From: Alistipes_A hominis
GTDB taxonomy: Bacteria; Bacteroidota; Bacteroidia; Bacteroidales; Rikenellaceae
Length of the DNA stretch: 64,000 nucleotides
Assembly (NCBI RefSeq): GCF_014288115.1
Contig: NZ_JACOOK010000007.1
Location: 1 to 64,000, forward strand
Direction: 5' to 3'
How positions within the stretch are numbered: position 1 is the first letter of the stretch; the number at the start of each line of letters is the position of its first letter. Below are positions 50,822 to 63,747 of the stretch, one piece after another. The notes under the pieces were generated by a model, which saw only the letters and a list, made by a program, of their open reading frames with translations, did no database searches and was not told the origin of the DNA. Both the position numbers and the translations under genes were made by a program.

Positions 50822-50930
50822 CTTCCTTTGCAGCCGACAGAATCGCCGTCAGTACAAACCGGAATACCGGAACCGACCCCGTTCATCCGTCTGCGGAGCA
50901 ACCTCGAACCGACAAACTTTTTCCGACGAC

Positions 50931-51617
50931 ATGGCAAGCCTGATTAGACTGGAGAACATCAACAAAACGTATAACAACGGCTCCCCGTTGCACGTATTGA
51001 AAGGAATCGACCTGGAGATCAAGCGTGGCGAGCTGGTTTCGATCATGGGAGCCTCCGGCTCAGGCAAGTCGACCCTGCTGAACATTCTGGGCATCCTCGA
51101 CGATTACGACACGGGCAGTTACTACCTGAACGGCACGCTGATCAAAAATCCGAGCGAAACGAAAGCGGCCGAATACCGGAACCGGATGATCGGATTCATC
51201 TTCCAGTCCTTCAACCTGATCAATTACAAAAATGCAATGGAAAACGTCGCGCTGCCGCTCTATTACCAAGGGGTGTCGCGTAAAAAACGGAATGCCATAG
51301 CGCTCGACTACCTCGAATCGCTGGGGCTGCGCGACTGGGCCGACCACATGCCGAACGAAATGTCCGGCGGACAGAAACAACGCGTCGCGATCGCCCGCGC
51401 GCTGATTACCGGGCCCGAGATCATCCTCGCCGACGAACCGACCGGCGCCCTGGACAGCAAAACGTCCCAGGAAGTGATGGATCTGCTGCGCAAGGTAAAC
51501 GACACCGGAATGACGATCATCCTGGTCACCCACGAACAGGGCGTCGCCGACCAAACCGATAAAATCATCCACATCAAAGACGGGCTGATCGGCTCGGTAA
51601 CCGACCTGAAACGATGA
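50931..51617 (+). CDS. ABC transporter ATP-binding protein, MacB/LolD type
   Basis: A 228-residue ATPase for a MacB-type mechanotransmission transporter. Walker A GASGSGKS (40-47), Q-loop FQSFN (91-95), signature MSGGQ (144-148), Walker B IILADEP (164-170) and an H-loop in ILVTHEQ are all intact. The start is the ATG at 50931; a longer frame covers the leader and promoter. Its stop overlaps the first permease start (ATGA at 51614-51617). Confidence 0.93.
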   Translation: MASLIRLENINKTYNNGSPLHVLKGIDLEIKRGELVSIMGASGSGKSTLLNILGILDDYDTGSYYLNGTLIKNPSETKAAEYRNRMIGFIFQSFNLINYKNAMENVALPLYYQGVSRKKRNAIALDYLESLGLRDWADHMPNEMSGGQKQRVAIARALITGPEIILADEPTGALDSKTSQEVMDLLRKVNDTGMTIILVTHEQGVADQTDKIIHIKDGLIGSVTDLKR

Positions 51618-52873
51618 GGGAGCAACTGCAGGAAATCGCCTCGACAATCAGCCGCAACAAGCTACGGACATTCCTAACGGGATTTTCGGTGGCATGGGGC
51701 ATTTTCATGCTGATCGTGCTGCTCGGATCGGGCAACGGGCTGCGCAACGCCATGCAGGATTCGTTCGGCGACCTGGCCGTCAATTCGATGCAGGTCTACG
51801 GCGGACGCACCTCGATGCCCTACAAAGGTTTCCAGAGCGGGCGAAACATTACCCCGAACCTGGACGACATCCAGGTTCTGACCAACGAATTTCCGGATCA
51901 AATCGACCAGATCGCCGCCAGCGTTTACCACTGGGGAGCCAACCTGGCTTACGGCCGGGAGTACAACACGGCAAACCTGTACGGCGTCACGCCCAAATTT
52001 CCCGAAATCAAAGGCGTCCGCGTCACGGCGGGCCGATTCATCAACGAAACGGACATCAAGGAGCGGCGGAAGGTGGTCGTTCTGGACGACATGACCTCGA
52101 AAACCCTGTTCAAAGGGGCCGACCCGATCGGTAAAGTCATTCAGATCGACAAAATGGGATACACGGTCGTGGGTCTGTACAAAGGGAACAACTACTCATA
52201 CACGCCGAGGATTTACAGCCCGATCAGCACGGTATTCCAAATCTACATGGCCAACAAACGGGACGTGGGGGATCTGTCGTTCACCGTCAAGGACATCCGG
52301 ACGGACGAACAGAGCAAGGACTTCAAAGACCGGCTTTTCGCCCGCCTGGGAGCGGCGCATACCTTTTCGCCGGACGACAAAAGCGCCATGTACATCTGGG
52401 ACGTCATGGAGAACTACAAACAGGGGCAGATGATCTTCAACGGTATCGCGCTGTTCATCTGGATCATCGGGATCGGCACGCTGATCGCCGGCATCGTAGG
52501 CGTCAGCAACATCATGCTGGTGACCGTCCGCGAGCGAACGTTCGAATTCGGCATCCGCAAGGCGATGGGAGCCAAGCCCTCGTCGCTGGTCAAGCTGGTG
52601 CTGATCGAATCGGTGCTGATTACCGCCGCATTCGGCTATATCGGCATGATCGGCGGGGTCGGCATCATGGAACTGGTCAACTTTTTCATGGAACGGGCGG
52701 CGGCGAACGCCCCGCAGGACAGCTTCGAAATGTTCAAGAATCCGACCCTCGACCTGTCGGTGACTCTAAGCGCCACGCTGGTACTGATCGTCGCCGGAAT
52801 GATCGCCGGCTACGTGCCGGCCCGCCGGGCGGCCCGGATCAAGACGATCGACGCGATGCGACACAATAAATAA
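51614..52873 (+). CDS. MacB-type ABC transporter permease (first)
   Basis: A 419-residue inner-membrane protein with one N-terminal transmembrane helix (FLTGFSVAWGIFMLIVLLGSG), a large periplasmic domain (about 45-285) and three C-terminal helices including the FtsX-type GIVGVSNIMLVTVRERTFEFGIRKAMGA segment. It lacks the fused ATPase of E. coli MacB, which is the separate gene just upstream. It overlaps that gene by 4 bp. It resembles the second permease throughout, so the two probably pair as a heterodimer. Confidence 0.9.
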   Translation: MREQLQEIASTISRNKLRTFLTGFSVAWGIFMLIVLLGSGNGLRNAMQDSFGDLAVNSMQVYGGRTSMPYKGFQSGRNITPNLDDIQVLTNEFPDQIDQIAASVYHWGANLAYGREYNTANLYGVTPKFPEIKGVRVTAGRFINETDIKERRKVVVLDDMTSKTLFKGADPIGKVIQIDKMGYTVVGLYKGNNYSYTPRIYSPISTVFQIYMANKRDVGDLSFTVKDIRTDEQSKDFKDRLFARLGAAHTFSPDDKSAMYIWDVMENYKQGQMIFNGIALFIWIIGIGTLIAGIVGVSNIMLVTVRERTFEFGIRKAMGAKPSSLVKLVLIESVLITAAFGYIGMIGGVGIMELVNFFMERAAANAPQDSFEMFKNPTLDLSVTLSATLVLIVAGMIAGYVPARRAARIKTIDAMRHNK

Positions 52874-52891
52874 CGAAACCGAGACGAAACG

Positions 52892-54130
52892 ATGTTTGAT
52901 TTAGACCGTTGGGAAGAGATCTGGCAGACGATCAGCAGGAACCGCAAACGCAGCATCATGACGGCGTTCGGCGTCTTCTGGGGCATATTCATGCTGACGA
53001 TCATGCTGGGCGCGGGACTGGGATTGAAAAACGCCCTTTTCTCACAGTTGGGCGATATGTCCGTCAACTCCTGTTTCTTCTGGGGCGGCCGTACCTCGAT
53101 CCCCTACAAAGGGCTCCCTTCCGGACGTTACTGGCAGTTCGAGAACGAGGACCTCGCTGCGATCAAAAAACAGGTGCCCAACGTCCGCAGCGTCGGCTCG
53201 GTCATCTGGGGCAGCGAATACAAATTCAGCCGGAACGACAAAAAAGGCGATTACAGCCTGGTAGGATACAATCCCGATTTTCAGCAGATCAGCCCGCAGC
53301 CGATCCGGTTCGGCCGGTTTTTCAACGAAATCGACATGGAGCAGCAGCGCAAGGTATGCATCCTCACCGAGCAGGTCTGGCTGGATCTGTTTCCCGGCGG
53401 CGAGGACCCGGTCGGCAGCACGATCCGCATGAACAACATGTACCTGACCGTGATCGGCATGATCAAAGTCCCCGACCGCGGGTTCCGGTTCCACGGCGAC
53501 AAATCGGTATTGATGCCCGTTTCGACGATGCAACAAATGTACAACATGGGGCACAAGCTACACTCGGTGGCGGTCGCCGCAAACGACGATGCCGACATCA
53601 AAGAGGTGGAAACGAATATCAAACAACTGGTCTTCGCACGACACACCATATCGCCGGACGATACGAAAGCGGTCTACTCGCAGAACCTCGGCGAACAGGT
53701 CAACAAGTTCAACTCGCTGTTCGGCGGAATCGGCACGCTGACCTGGATCGTCGGGATCGGCACGCTGCTGGCCGGACTGGTAGGGGTCAGCAACATCATG
53801 CTGGTCATCGTCCGCGAACGAACGCAGGAGATCGGCGTCCGCCGGGCCCTGGGAGCGCGGCCCCGGATCATCATCTCGCAGATCATGAGCGAAAGTTTCG
53901 TGCTGACGTTCGTCGCCGGAATTTTCGGATTGGCGCTTGCGGTCGCACTGCTGTCGGGCGCCGAATCGGTACTCACGGCCAGCGCCGGACGGCCGATCCG
54001 CCCGCAGATCTCGTTCGGCACCGGTATGCTCTCGATGACGGTACTGATTCTCGGAAGCCTGCTGGCCGGCATCCTTCCGGCGAGCAGGGCGCTCAGGATC
54101 AAACCGGTGGATGCGATCCGCGAAGAATAA
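52892..54130 (+). CDS. MacB-type ABC transporter permease (second)
   Basis: A 412-residue paralogue of the preceding protein with the same layout: an N-terminal helix (IMTAFGVFWGIFMLTIMLGAG), a periplasmic domain and the three-helix FtsX end (GLVGVSNIMLVIVRERTQEIGVRRALGARP). Similar strings such as GGRTSIPYKG (GGRTSMPYKG in the first) show a duplication. It begins 18 bp after the first permease gene. Confidence 0.9.
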   Translation: MFDLDRWEEIWQTISRNRKRSIMTAFGVFWGIFMLTIMLGAGLGLKNALFSQLGDMSVNSCFFWGGRTSIPYKGLPSGRYWQFENEDLAAIKKQVPNVRSVGSVIWGSEYKFSRNDKKGDYSLVGYNPDFQQISPQPIRFGRFFNEIDMEQQRKVCILTEQVWLDLFPGGEDPVGSTIRMNNMYLTVIGMIKVPDRGFRFHGDKSVLMPVSTMQQMYNMGHKLHSVAVAANDDADIKEVETNIKQLVFARHTISPDDTKAVYSQNLGEQVNKFNSLFGGIGTLTWIVGIGTLLAGLVGVSNIMLVIVRERTQEIGVRRALGARPRIIISQIMSESFVLTFVAGIFGLALAVALLSGAESVLTASAGRPIRPQISFGTGMLSMTVLILGSLLAGILPASRALRIKPVDAIREE

Positions 54131-54160
54131 AATTAAAACGAAACTCAATTCACAAACGAT

Positions 54161-55270
54161 ATGAAAAAAGTTCTGAAAATTTCGCTGGGCATATTGTTCC
54201 TGATCCTGCTGATCGGGACATTCGTCTTCCTGTGGAACAAGACCCGGCCGGTCAAAGAGGTCTACGCCATCGTCAAACCGCACATCGACACGCTCGAAAA
54301 ACGGGCAGTCGCCACCGGCAAAGTCGAACCCCGGGACGAGGTGCTGATCAAGCCGCAGATATCGGGGATCGTCTCGGAAGTGTACAAACAGGCCGGCGAA
54401 CCGGTGCGTCAGGGCGAAGTGATCGCCAAAGTGAAAGTCATCCCCGATATGGCTACGCTGAACGCAGCCGAATCGCGCGTCAACGTGGCCCGGATCAACC
54501 TGGCTCAGACCAAACAGGAATTCGAACGCGTCAAGGGATTGTTCGACTCCGGCGTGGTCGCCAAGGAGGAGTTCGAGAAGAACGAAACGGAATACTCCAA
54601 AGCCAAAGAGGAGCTGCAGAACGCGCAGGACAACCTCGAAATCGTACAGAACGGCATTGCCAAGCGGAATGCGGAACTGAGCAATACGCAGATCCGCTCG
54701 ACCATCACGGGAATGGTTCTGGACGTCCCGATCAAGGTCGGCAACTCGGTCATTCTGTCCAACAACTTCAACGACGGTACGACCATCGCGTCGGTCGCCG
54801 ACATGAACAACATGATCTTCCGCGGAAAGGTGGACGAAACCGAAGTGGGACGCATCCGCGAAGGTATGCCCGTCAAGCTGACGATCGGCGCCCTGCAGGA
54901 CATCTCGCTGGATGCGACGCTCGAATACATCGCGCCGAAAGGCACCGAGGAGAACGGAGTCATCATGTTCGAGATCAAGGCGGCGGCGAAAATTCCGGAA
55001 GACGTGTTCATCCGCGCCGGATACAGCGCCAACGCCGACATCCTGATCGACCGGCGCGAAGGGGTGATTTCAATCCCGGAAAGCTCCATCGAGTTCGAAG
55101 GAACCAAAACGTTCGTCAACCTGCTGACCAGCGACTCCACGGCGACCGACCAGACTTTCGAACGCAAGGAGATCCAGATCGGACTGTCGAACGGGGTCAA
55201 CGTCGAAGTTACCGAAGGGCTGACCGGAAACGAACAGATCCGCGGGACGAAGACAACGCCGACCAAATAA
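54161..55270 (+). CDS. Periplasmic adaptor (membrane fusion) protein, MacA/HlyD type
   Basis: A 369-residue protein with one N-terminal membrane anchor (ILFLILLIGTFVFLW). It has a biotinyl-lipoyl-like half (AVATGKVEPRDEVLIKPQISGIVSEVYKQAGEPVRQGEVIAKV), a coiled-coil hairpin (about 105-175, Lys/Glu/Asn-rich), the second lipoyl half and beta-barrel domains. It should bridge the MacB-type permeases and the TolC-family channel encoded next. Confidence 0.92.
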   Translation: MKKVLKISLGILFLILLIGTFVFLWNKTRPVKEVYAIVKPHIDTLEKRAVATGKVEPRDEVLIKPQISGIVSEVYKQAGEPVRQGEVIAKVKVIPDMATLNAAESRVNVARINLAQTKQEFERVKGLFDSGVVAKEEFEKNETEYSKAKEELQNAQDNLEIVQNGIAKRNAELSNTQIRSTITGMVLDVPIKVGNSVILSNNFNDGTTIASVADMNNMIFRGKVDETEVGRIREGMPVKLTIGALQDISLDATLEYIAPKGTEENGVIMFEIKAAAKIPEDVFIRAGYSANADILIDRREGVISIPESSIEFEGTKTFVNLLTSDSTATDQTFERKEIQIGLSNGVNVEVTEGLTGNEQIRGTKTTPTK

Positions 55271-55324
55271 CGGATAAACCGCACATCCAGAACAGAAATC
55301 TCATATCGAATAAAACATAGAACC

Positions 55325-56674
55325 ATGATCCGAACCCTTGCAGCTTTCCTATTGTCGGCCGCTCTTTCGGTTTCCGCTTCCGCTCAGCCGAAAGAGGACT
55401 GGACGCTTCAGCAATGTATCGACTATGCTATTGAAAACAATATTTCGGTCAAACAGTTCCAGATAAGCAGCAACAACCAGGAACTCCGGCTGAATACGAC
55501 GCGCAACAGCCGACTGCCGAACGTGGGTATCAACCTCAGCGAGAACGCCTCCTTCGGCCGCGGTCCCGGACGCGACGGAACGACGGTCGATCACACGCAG
55601 TTGTCCACCTCGCTGGGAGCCTCCGCAAGTGTTACCGTGTTCGAAGGAATGCGTATCAAACACGACATCGCAGGACAAAAATTTTCCCTACAAGCTTCGC
55701 TGAAAGATTTGGAACGGGCGCGCGAAGACGTCTCGCTCAACGTGACCTCGCTGTACCTTCAGGTGCTGCTGAACAAGGAAATGGTCAAGGTAGCCGAAAA
55801 TCAAGTCGAACTGAGCCGCCAGCAAGTCGAACGCAGCGAACTGCTGGTCAAAAACGGACGCAATCCGGAATCGGATCTTTACGAAAGCAAAGCGCTGCTG
55901 GCCAACGACGAAATGAACCTGACGCAGAGTCGGAACACGCTGCTGCTGTCGCTGCTCGACCTGAGCCAGGCGCTGAACCTCGAAAACAAGGACGGCTTCG
56001 ACATCCGGATGCCCGACCTGGGAAATATCACGATCGCCTCGATGAGCCGCATGGAGACTCCCGGAACAGTTTACGATTACGCGGTCGGCAACCGGCCCCG
56101 GATACTGGCCGAACAACTCCGACTGAAAAGCAGCGAAAAGGCGTTGCTATCGGCCAAATCGGCTTTTTATCCGTCGATTTCGCTCGGAGCCGGATATAGC
56201 AACGGTTACTACTTCTCGATCTACGAAGGAGCCCGGAACGCCGCCTTTTTCAACCAGCTCAAGAACAACGGCAGCGAATACATCGGTCTGAGTATCAACA
56301 TTCCGATATTCAACCGCAACGCGACGCGCAACAACGTTCGGATGGCTCAAAACAACATCCGCATCCAGGAGTTGGCCATTACCGAAGCCCAATTGGCGCT
56401 ACGCAAGGAGATCGAACAGAGCTATTACAGCGCCGATGCGGCTTACCAGAAGTACCTGTCGGCCGAAAAATCGCTCGCGGCGGCTCGCGAAGCTTTCCGT
56501 TACCAGAAAGAAAAAGCGGACGCCGGACGTTCGACCATCTTCGACTACAACGACGCCAAAACCCGGATGGAAAAATCCGAATCGGACATGGTACAAGCCA
56601 AATTCAATTTCATATTCAGCCGAAAAATCCTCGATTTTTACGCCGGTCAACCGCTCGATTTCAGCATCTATTGA
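55325..56674 (+). CDS. TolC family outer-membrane efflux protein
   Basis: A 449-residue precursor with a signal peptide (FLLSAALSVSASAQ). It opens with the family sequence DWTLQQCIDYAIENNISVKQ and has two helical repeats with long coiled-coil regions, as in OEP channels. It is the last gene of the five-gene export operon, which ends at the terminator 56711-56750. The exported substrate is not known; MacAB-like systems move peptides, macrolides or lipoprotein-like molecules. Confidence 0.92.
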   Translation: MIRTLAAFLLSAALSVSASAQPKEDWTLQQCIDYAIENNISVKQFQISSNNQELRLNTTRNSRLPNVGINLSENASFGRGPGRDGTTVDHTQLSTSLGASASVTVFEGMRIKHDIAGQKFSLQASLKDLERAREDVSLNVTSLYLQVLLNKEMVKVAENQVELSRQQVERSELLVKNGRNPESDLYESKALLANDEMNLTQSRNTLLLSLLDLSQALNLENKDGFDIRMPDLGNITIASMSRMETPGTVYDYAVGNRPRILAEQLRLKSSEKALLSAKSAFYPSISLGAGYSNGYYFSIYEGARNAAFFNQLKNNGSEYIGLSINIPIFNRNATRNNVRMAQNNIRIQELAITEAQLALRKEIEQSYYSADAAYQKYLSAEKSLAAAREAFRYQKEKADAGRSTIFDYNDAKTRMEKSESDMVQAKFNFIFSRKILDFYAGQPLDFSIY

Positions 56675-56710
56675 TCCCGCGACAAATCGATCCGTTCCCT
56701 TACATCTCCT

Positions 56711-56750
56711 AACGGGCCTTCCTTCGCACAAGGACGGCCCGTTCTTTTTT
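56711..56750 (+). terminator. Terminator of the export operon
   Basis: AACGGGCC (56711-56718) pairs with GGCCCGTT (56736-56743), with an inner TCCTT/AAGGA pairing, followed by a T-run to 56750. Confidence 0.88.
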
Positions 56751-56831
56751 ACGCCGCGTCCGACAGAGCCCTCCGGATCTGGCACCGGCTTTGCCTTCGT
56801 CACAGGGTAAGAATCCGTTAAAACGTCCGTT

Positions 56832-57287
56832 ATGAAAAAAACGCTGTTCGTCCTGCTATGCCTGCTGATCTCGCTGACAGCGGCGCGAGGCGGAGACAAA
56901 ATAACCACGACCAATCCGGAGAGGCTGCCCGTCCAGGCACGAAAATTCCTCTCCGAGCACTTCTCGGACACCCGAATATCGATCATAAAGATTGAACCGA
57001 AAGGGTCGGCGACCACCTACGACGTCCTGATGGAAAACGGGGTGGCCGTAGCGTTCAACCACAAAGGAATGTGGACCGAAATGGACGCCAAGGTCGGTTC
57101 CGTTCCGCAGAGCGCCATCCCGGCCGACATCCTGCAATACGCGAGAGACCGCTTCCCGGGATGCGAAGTACAGGCTGCCAAACGAGACGGTAAAAACACC
57201 GAAATCAAACTTTCGAACCGTACCGAGCTCATGTTCAATGCGAAGGGAGAGCCGATCGACCGGGAAAAAGAACCGCGCGACGATTGA
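56832..57287 (+). CDS. PepSY-like (DUF2874) secreted protein
   Basis: A 151-residue precursor with a signal peptide (MKKTLFVLLCLLISLTAARG). The body fits the PepSY-like/beta-lactamase-inhibitor-like family common in Bacteroidetes: LPVQARKFLSEHFSDTRI, a strand with the VLMENG turn, and a second, similar unit (IPADILQYARDRFPGCEVQ, then ELMFNAKGE). These proteins are exported and of unknown role. It is a single gene between a terminator and a convergent gene 23 bp away. Confidence 0.75.
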   Translation: MKKTLFVLLCLLISLTAARGGDKITTTNPERLPVQARKFLSEHFSDTRISIIKIEPKGSATTYDVLMENGVAVAFNHKGMWTEMDAKVGSVPQSAIPADILQYARDRFPGCEVQAAKRDGKNTEIKLSNRTELMFNAKGEPIDREKEPRDD

Positions 57288-57310
57288 CGGAAGACCCGCA
57301 GCGCCCCGAA

Positions 57311-57805
57311 TCAATACAAATCGATAAACTCATAGCTGTTCCCGCATCCGTCGAGATATCTGATGAATTCGGCTTGCGGGATCACGATCGTCCCCGTGTT
57401 GTCGTTCGGATGAAAGCTCAGGGAGTGCTGCTGCCGCAGATTCCGGTCGAGAAACAGGTGCACGTGATTTTCCGTGTCGTTGATCAGTCCGAACGGCGAT
57501 ACGGAACCCGGACGGAGTCCCAGATACCGTTCCATCCGCTGTTCGGAAGCGAACGAGAGCTTTCCCTGTCGCAGCCGGCGTTCGAGATCGCGGATCGCCA
57601 GATTTCGGTCGCAGTCGAAAACGACGAGGTAATGCCGGTCGCCTTTATGATTGCGGAAAAAAAGATTTTTGCAGTGTTTCGAGCCGTCGTCGCGCCAATA
57701 CAGCCGGGCCAGTTCGATCGTCGGGGCCGCCGGATGCTCGTAATAGTCGTACCTCAAGGCATACCGGCCCAAATAATCAAAAACGATTTGCTTACGATCC
57801 ATCAT
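57311..57805 (-). CDS. ProX/PrdX-type prolyl-tRNA editing deacylase
   Basis: A 164-residue free-standing editing protein of the YbaK/ProX superfamily. I use the ATG at 57805 (a second at 57802 is equally possible); the frame further upstream covers the promoter. Landmarks are KNLFFRN (46-52), the substrate-loop GSVSPFGLIND (100-110) and HLFLD. Such proteins hydrolyse Ala-tRNA(Pro) made in error by prolyl-tRNA synthetase. It is divergent from the GH32-type gene. Confidence 0.87.
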   Translation of the reverse strand: MMDRKQIVFDYLGRYALRYDYYEHPAAPTIELARLYWRDDGSKHCKNLFFRNHKGDRHYLVVFDCDRNLAIRDLERRLRQGKLSFASEQRMERYLGLRPGSVSPFGLINDTENHVHLFLDRNLRQQHSLSFHPNDNTGTIVIPQAEFIRYLDGCGNSYEFIDLY

Positions 57806-57820
57806 TCGGGAATTTCGATA

Positions 57821-57856
57821 CAAAGTTATAATAATACGTAAAAAATCATAACTTTG
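57821..57856. promoter_or_regulatory. Divergent promoters forming an inverted repeat
   Basis: CAAAGTTAT (57821-57829) and ATAACTTTG (57848-57856) are exact complements. Each holds a TAACTTTG -7 element, one for the deacylase (minus) and one for the hydrolase (plus). The two polymerase sites overlap, so use of one should hinder the other. Confidence 0.55.
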
Positions 57857-57878
57857 AATAAAACTGATCTTCCCGACT

Positions 57879-59318
57879 ATGAAACGAATCCATCCGAACC
57901 GTTGCCGCCGAGCGGCGCTGACCGTCTTGTTATCCGTTTTTTCAGCCGTCACGCTACCGGCATCCGCTCCGCGTTCGCCGCAACAAACGGCGAACACGAA
58001 ACCGACCTTGCATTTCCGTCCGCAGGACGCGAAGGCGGGAGACGTCATCCCGTTCTACTGGAAAGGAGACTACCATCTCTTTTACCTGAAAGGCCCGGAT
58101 TGGGCGCACGTCGTCAGCCGCGACCTGCTGCGTTGGCAGGAACTTCCGAACGCGCTGATTAAAGGTTCCGACCCGCTGGGACCGGACTGGGAGAGTATCT
58201 GGACGGGAAGCGTCGTCGAACACGGCGGAACCTTCTACCTGTTCTACACCGGCAAAAACAGCAACGATCCGCTCGGCGATCAGAAAGTGATGCAGGCGCG
58301 AAGCGTCGACCTGATCCACTGGACGAAACATCCGGAATATACGTTCTATGCCGACGGAAAGATTTACTGGAACAAAACGATCAACGGAGCGATCGACGAC
58401 AAACAGATCTACCATCACCAGGCTTTCCGCGATCCGCACGTCGTGTGGAACGGCCGGGAGAACCGATGGTGGCTCGCCTTGCACGCCATGCTCGCCGACG
58501 GCTCGGCGCCGAACGTCGGCCTGTACACGTCCCGCGATCTGACGCACTGGACGCCGCACGCGCCGCTCGTCGTCTACCCGGCTTCCGTTTCGGGCGACTG
58601 TCCCGACCTGTTCGAGCTGAACGGCTTGTGGAACGTCAACTGCGCCGATTATCACTATATGCAGGTACGCGATACGGGGGCGATCGACCCGCCCGTACAG
58701 CCCTACGACTGCGGAGACCTCCGGGTGGCCAAAACCATGTCCGACGGGAAACGCAGGATACTGATCGGATGGATCGGCGATTATAAAAACGACTCGGACG
58801 CGGGAGAATACGAATGGGGCGGCACGCTGAGTATGCCCCGGGAACTATACGCCGATGCAGCAGGCCAACTGTATCAGCGCCCCGTGCGGGAAGTCGTCCG
58901 GCTGTTCGACAGGACGGCGTTGCGGGAAAAACGGGTCGGATTGAATACCCGGTACGACCTGCCCGAGAATTACATGCTGACGGCGACGCTGTTTCCGCAG
59001 AGCGGCTTCGGACAGGCGACGCTCCGTTTCAGGGAGTCCGCCGACCGGACGGAAGGGTACAGTCTGACCGTCGATTTTCAGACCGGCGAGATCGGAATCG
59101 GCAGCCGGTACCGCACCTTCCAAAGAAAGTGCGGCATCGATCCGTACGCCCCGTTGAAGATCCGGCTCTTCGTCGACGGCACGATCGCCGAATGCTTCGT
59201 CAACGACGCCTACTGCTTCACGATGCGCATCTACGACAGCCTCGGGACGGGAGTCTCTTTCCGGTCGACGGCCCCCGGCCTGACCGTAAAGGATCTGGTC
59301 GTCCGGGTATGCGAATAA
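57879..59318 (+). CDS. Secreted GH32-type (five-bladed propeller) hydrolase
   Basis: A 479-residue precursor with a signal peptide (about 1-30). A five-bladed propeller domain occupies about 45-330 and a beta-sandwich the rest. The usual WMNDPNG motif is replaced by GDVIPFY (54-60; Asp55 is the candidate nucleophile), followed by GDYHLFYLKG. FRDPHV (183-188) supplies the RDP motif. The acid/base ECP motif reads DCPD (240-243). I recall this pattern from an uncharacterised GH32-like branch, so fructan activity should not be assumed. No SusC/SusD genes are adjacent. Confidence 0.75.
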   Translation: MKRIHPNRCRRAALTVLLSVFSAVTLPASAPRSPQQTANTKPTLHFRPQDAKAGDVIPFYWKGDYHLFYLKGPDWAHVVSRDLLRWQELPNALIKGSDPLGPDWESIWTGSVVEHGGTFYLFYTGKNSNDPLGDQKVMQARSVDLIHWTKHPEYTFYADGKIYWNKTINGAIDDKQIYHHQAFRDPHVVWNGRENRWWLALHAMLADGSAPNVGLYTSRDLTHWTPHAPLVVYPASVSGDCPDLFELNGLWNVNCADYHYMQVRDTGAIDPPVQPYDCGDLRVAKTMSDGKRRILIGWIGDYKNDSDAGEYEWGGTLSMPRELYADAAGQLYQRPVREVVRLFDRTALREKRVGLNTRYDLPENYMLTATLFPQSGFGQATLRFRESADRTEGYSLTVDFQTGEIGIGSRYRTFQRKCGIDPYAPLKIRLFVDGTIAECFVNDAYCFTMRIYDSLGTGVSFRSTAPGLTVKDLVVRVCE

Positions 59319-59330
59319 CCGTCCGCATCC

Positions 59331-59373
59331 AAAAAGCGAAGGCCCGGGAATGATCCCGGGCCTTCGCTTTATC
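59331..59373. terminator. Bidirectional terminator between the GH32-type gene and rpoC
   Basis: A perfect 17-bp stem (59333-59349 with 59354-59370) and a 4-nt loop. It has TTT after it on the plus strand and TTTTT on the minus strand. It serves both convergent genes. Confidence 0.92.
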
Positions 59374-59388
59374 GTTTTCCGTACTCGG

Positions 59389-63642
<4,254 letters not shown>

Positions 63643-63747
63643 ATTTTTAAACTTTTATTTATTCTTCAACAAGTAAACCTTCGAGCCGCGGCGAACTCGG
63701 GATCTTCCGCCGTTCGTCAGCAACGCCGCTCTCCGGCCGACGCACTT

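Larger units (their letters stand above)
50468..50930. other. Intergenic region with divergent promoters
   Basis: A 463-bp AT-rich gap. It holds the leftward promoter for the glycosidase-like operon (50506-50539), about 240 bp in which I see no gene, the rightward export-operon promoter (50781-50812) with two palindromes, and a leader of about 110 nt before the ATG at 50931. Confidence 0.6.

Noticed and set aside
50781..50930. A 50-codon N-terminal extension of the ABC ATPase
   Set aside because: It would start inside the promoter, and the residues do not resemble any ABC ATPase N-terminus.
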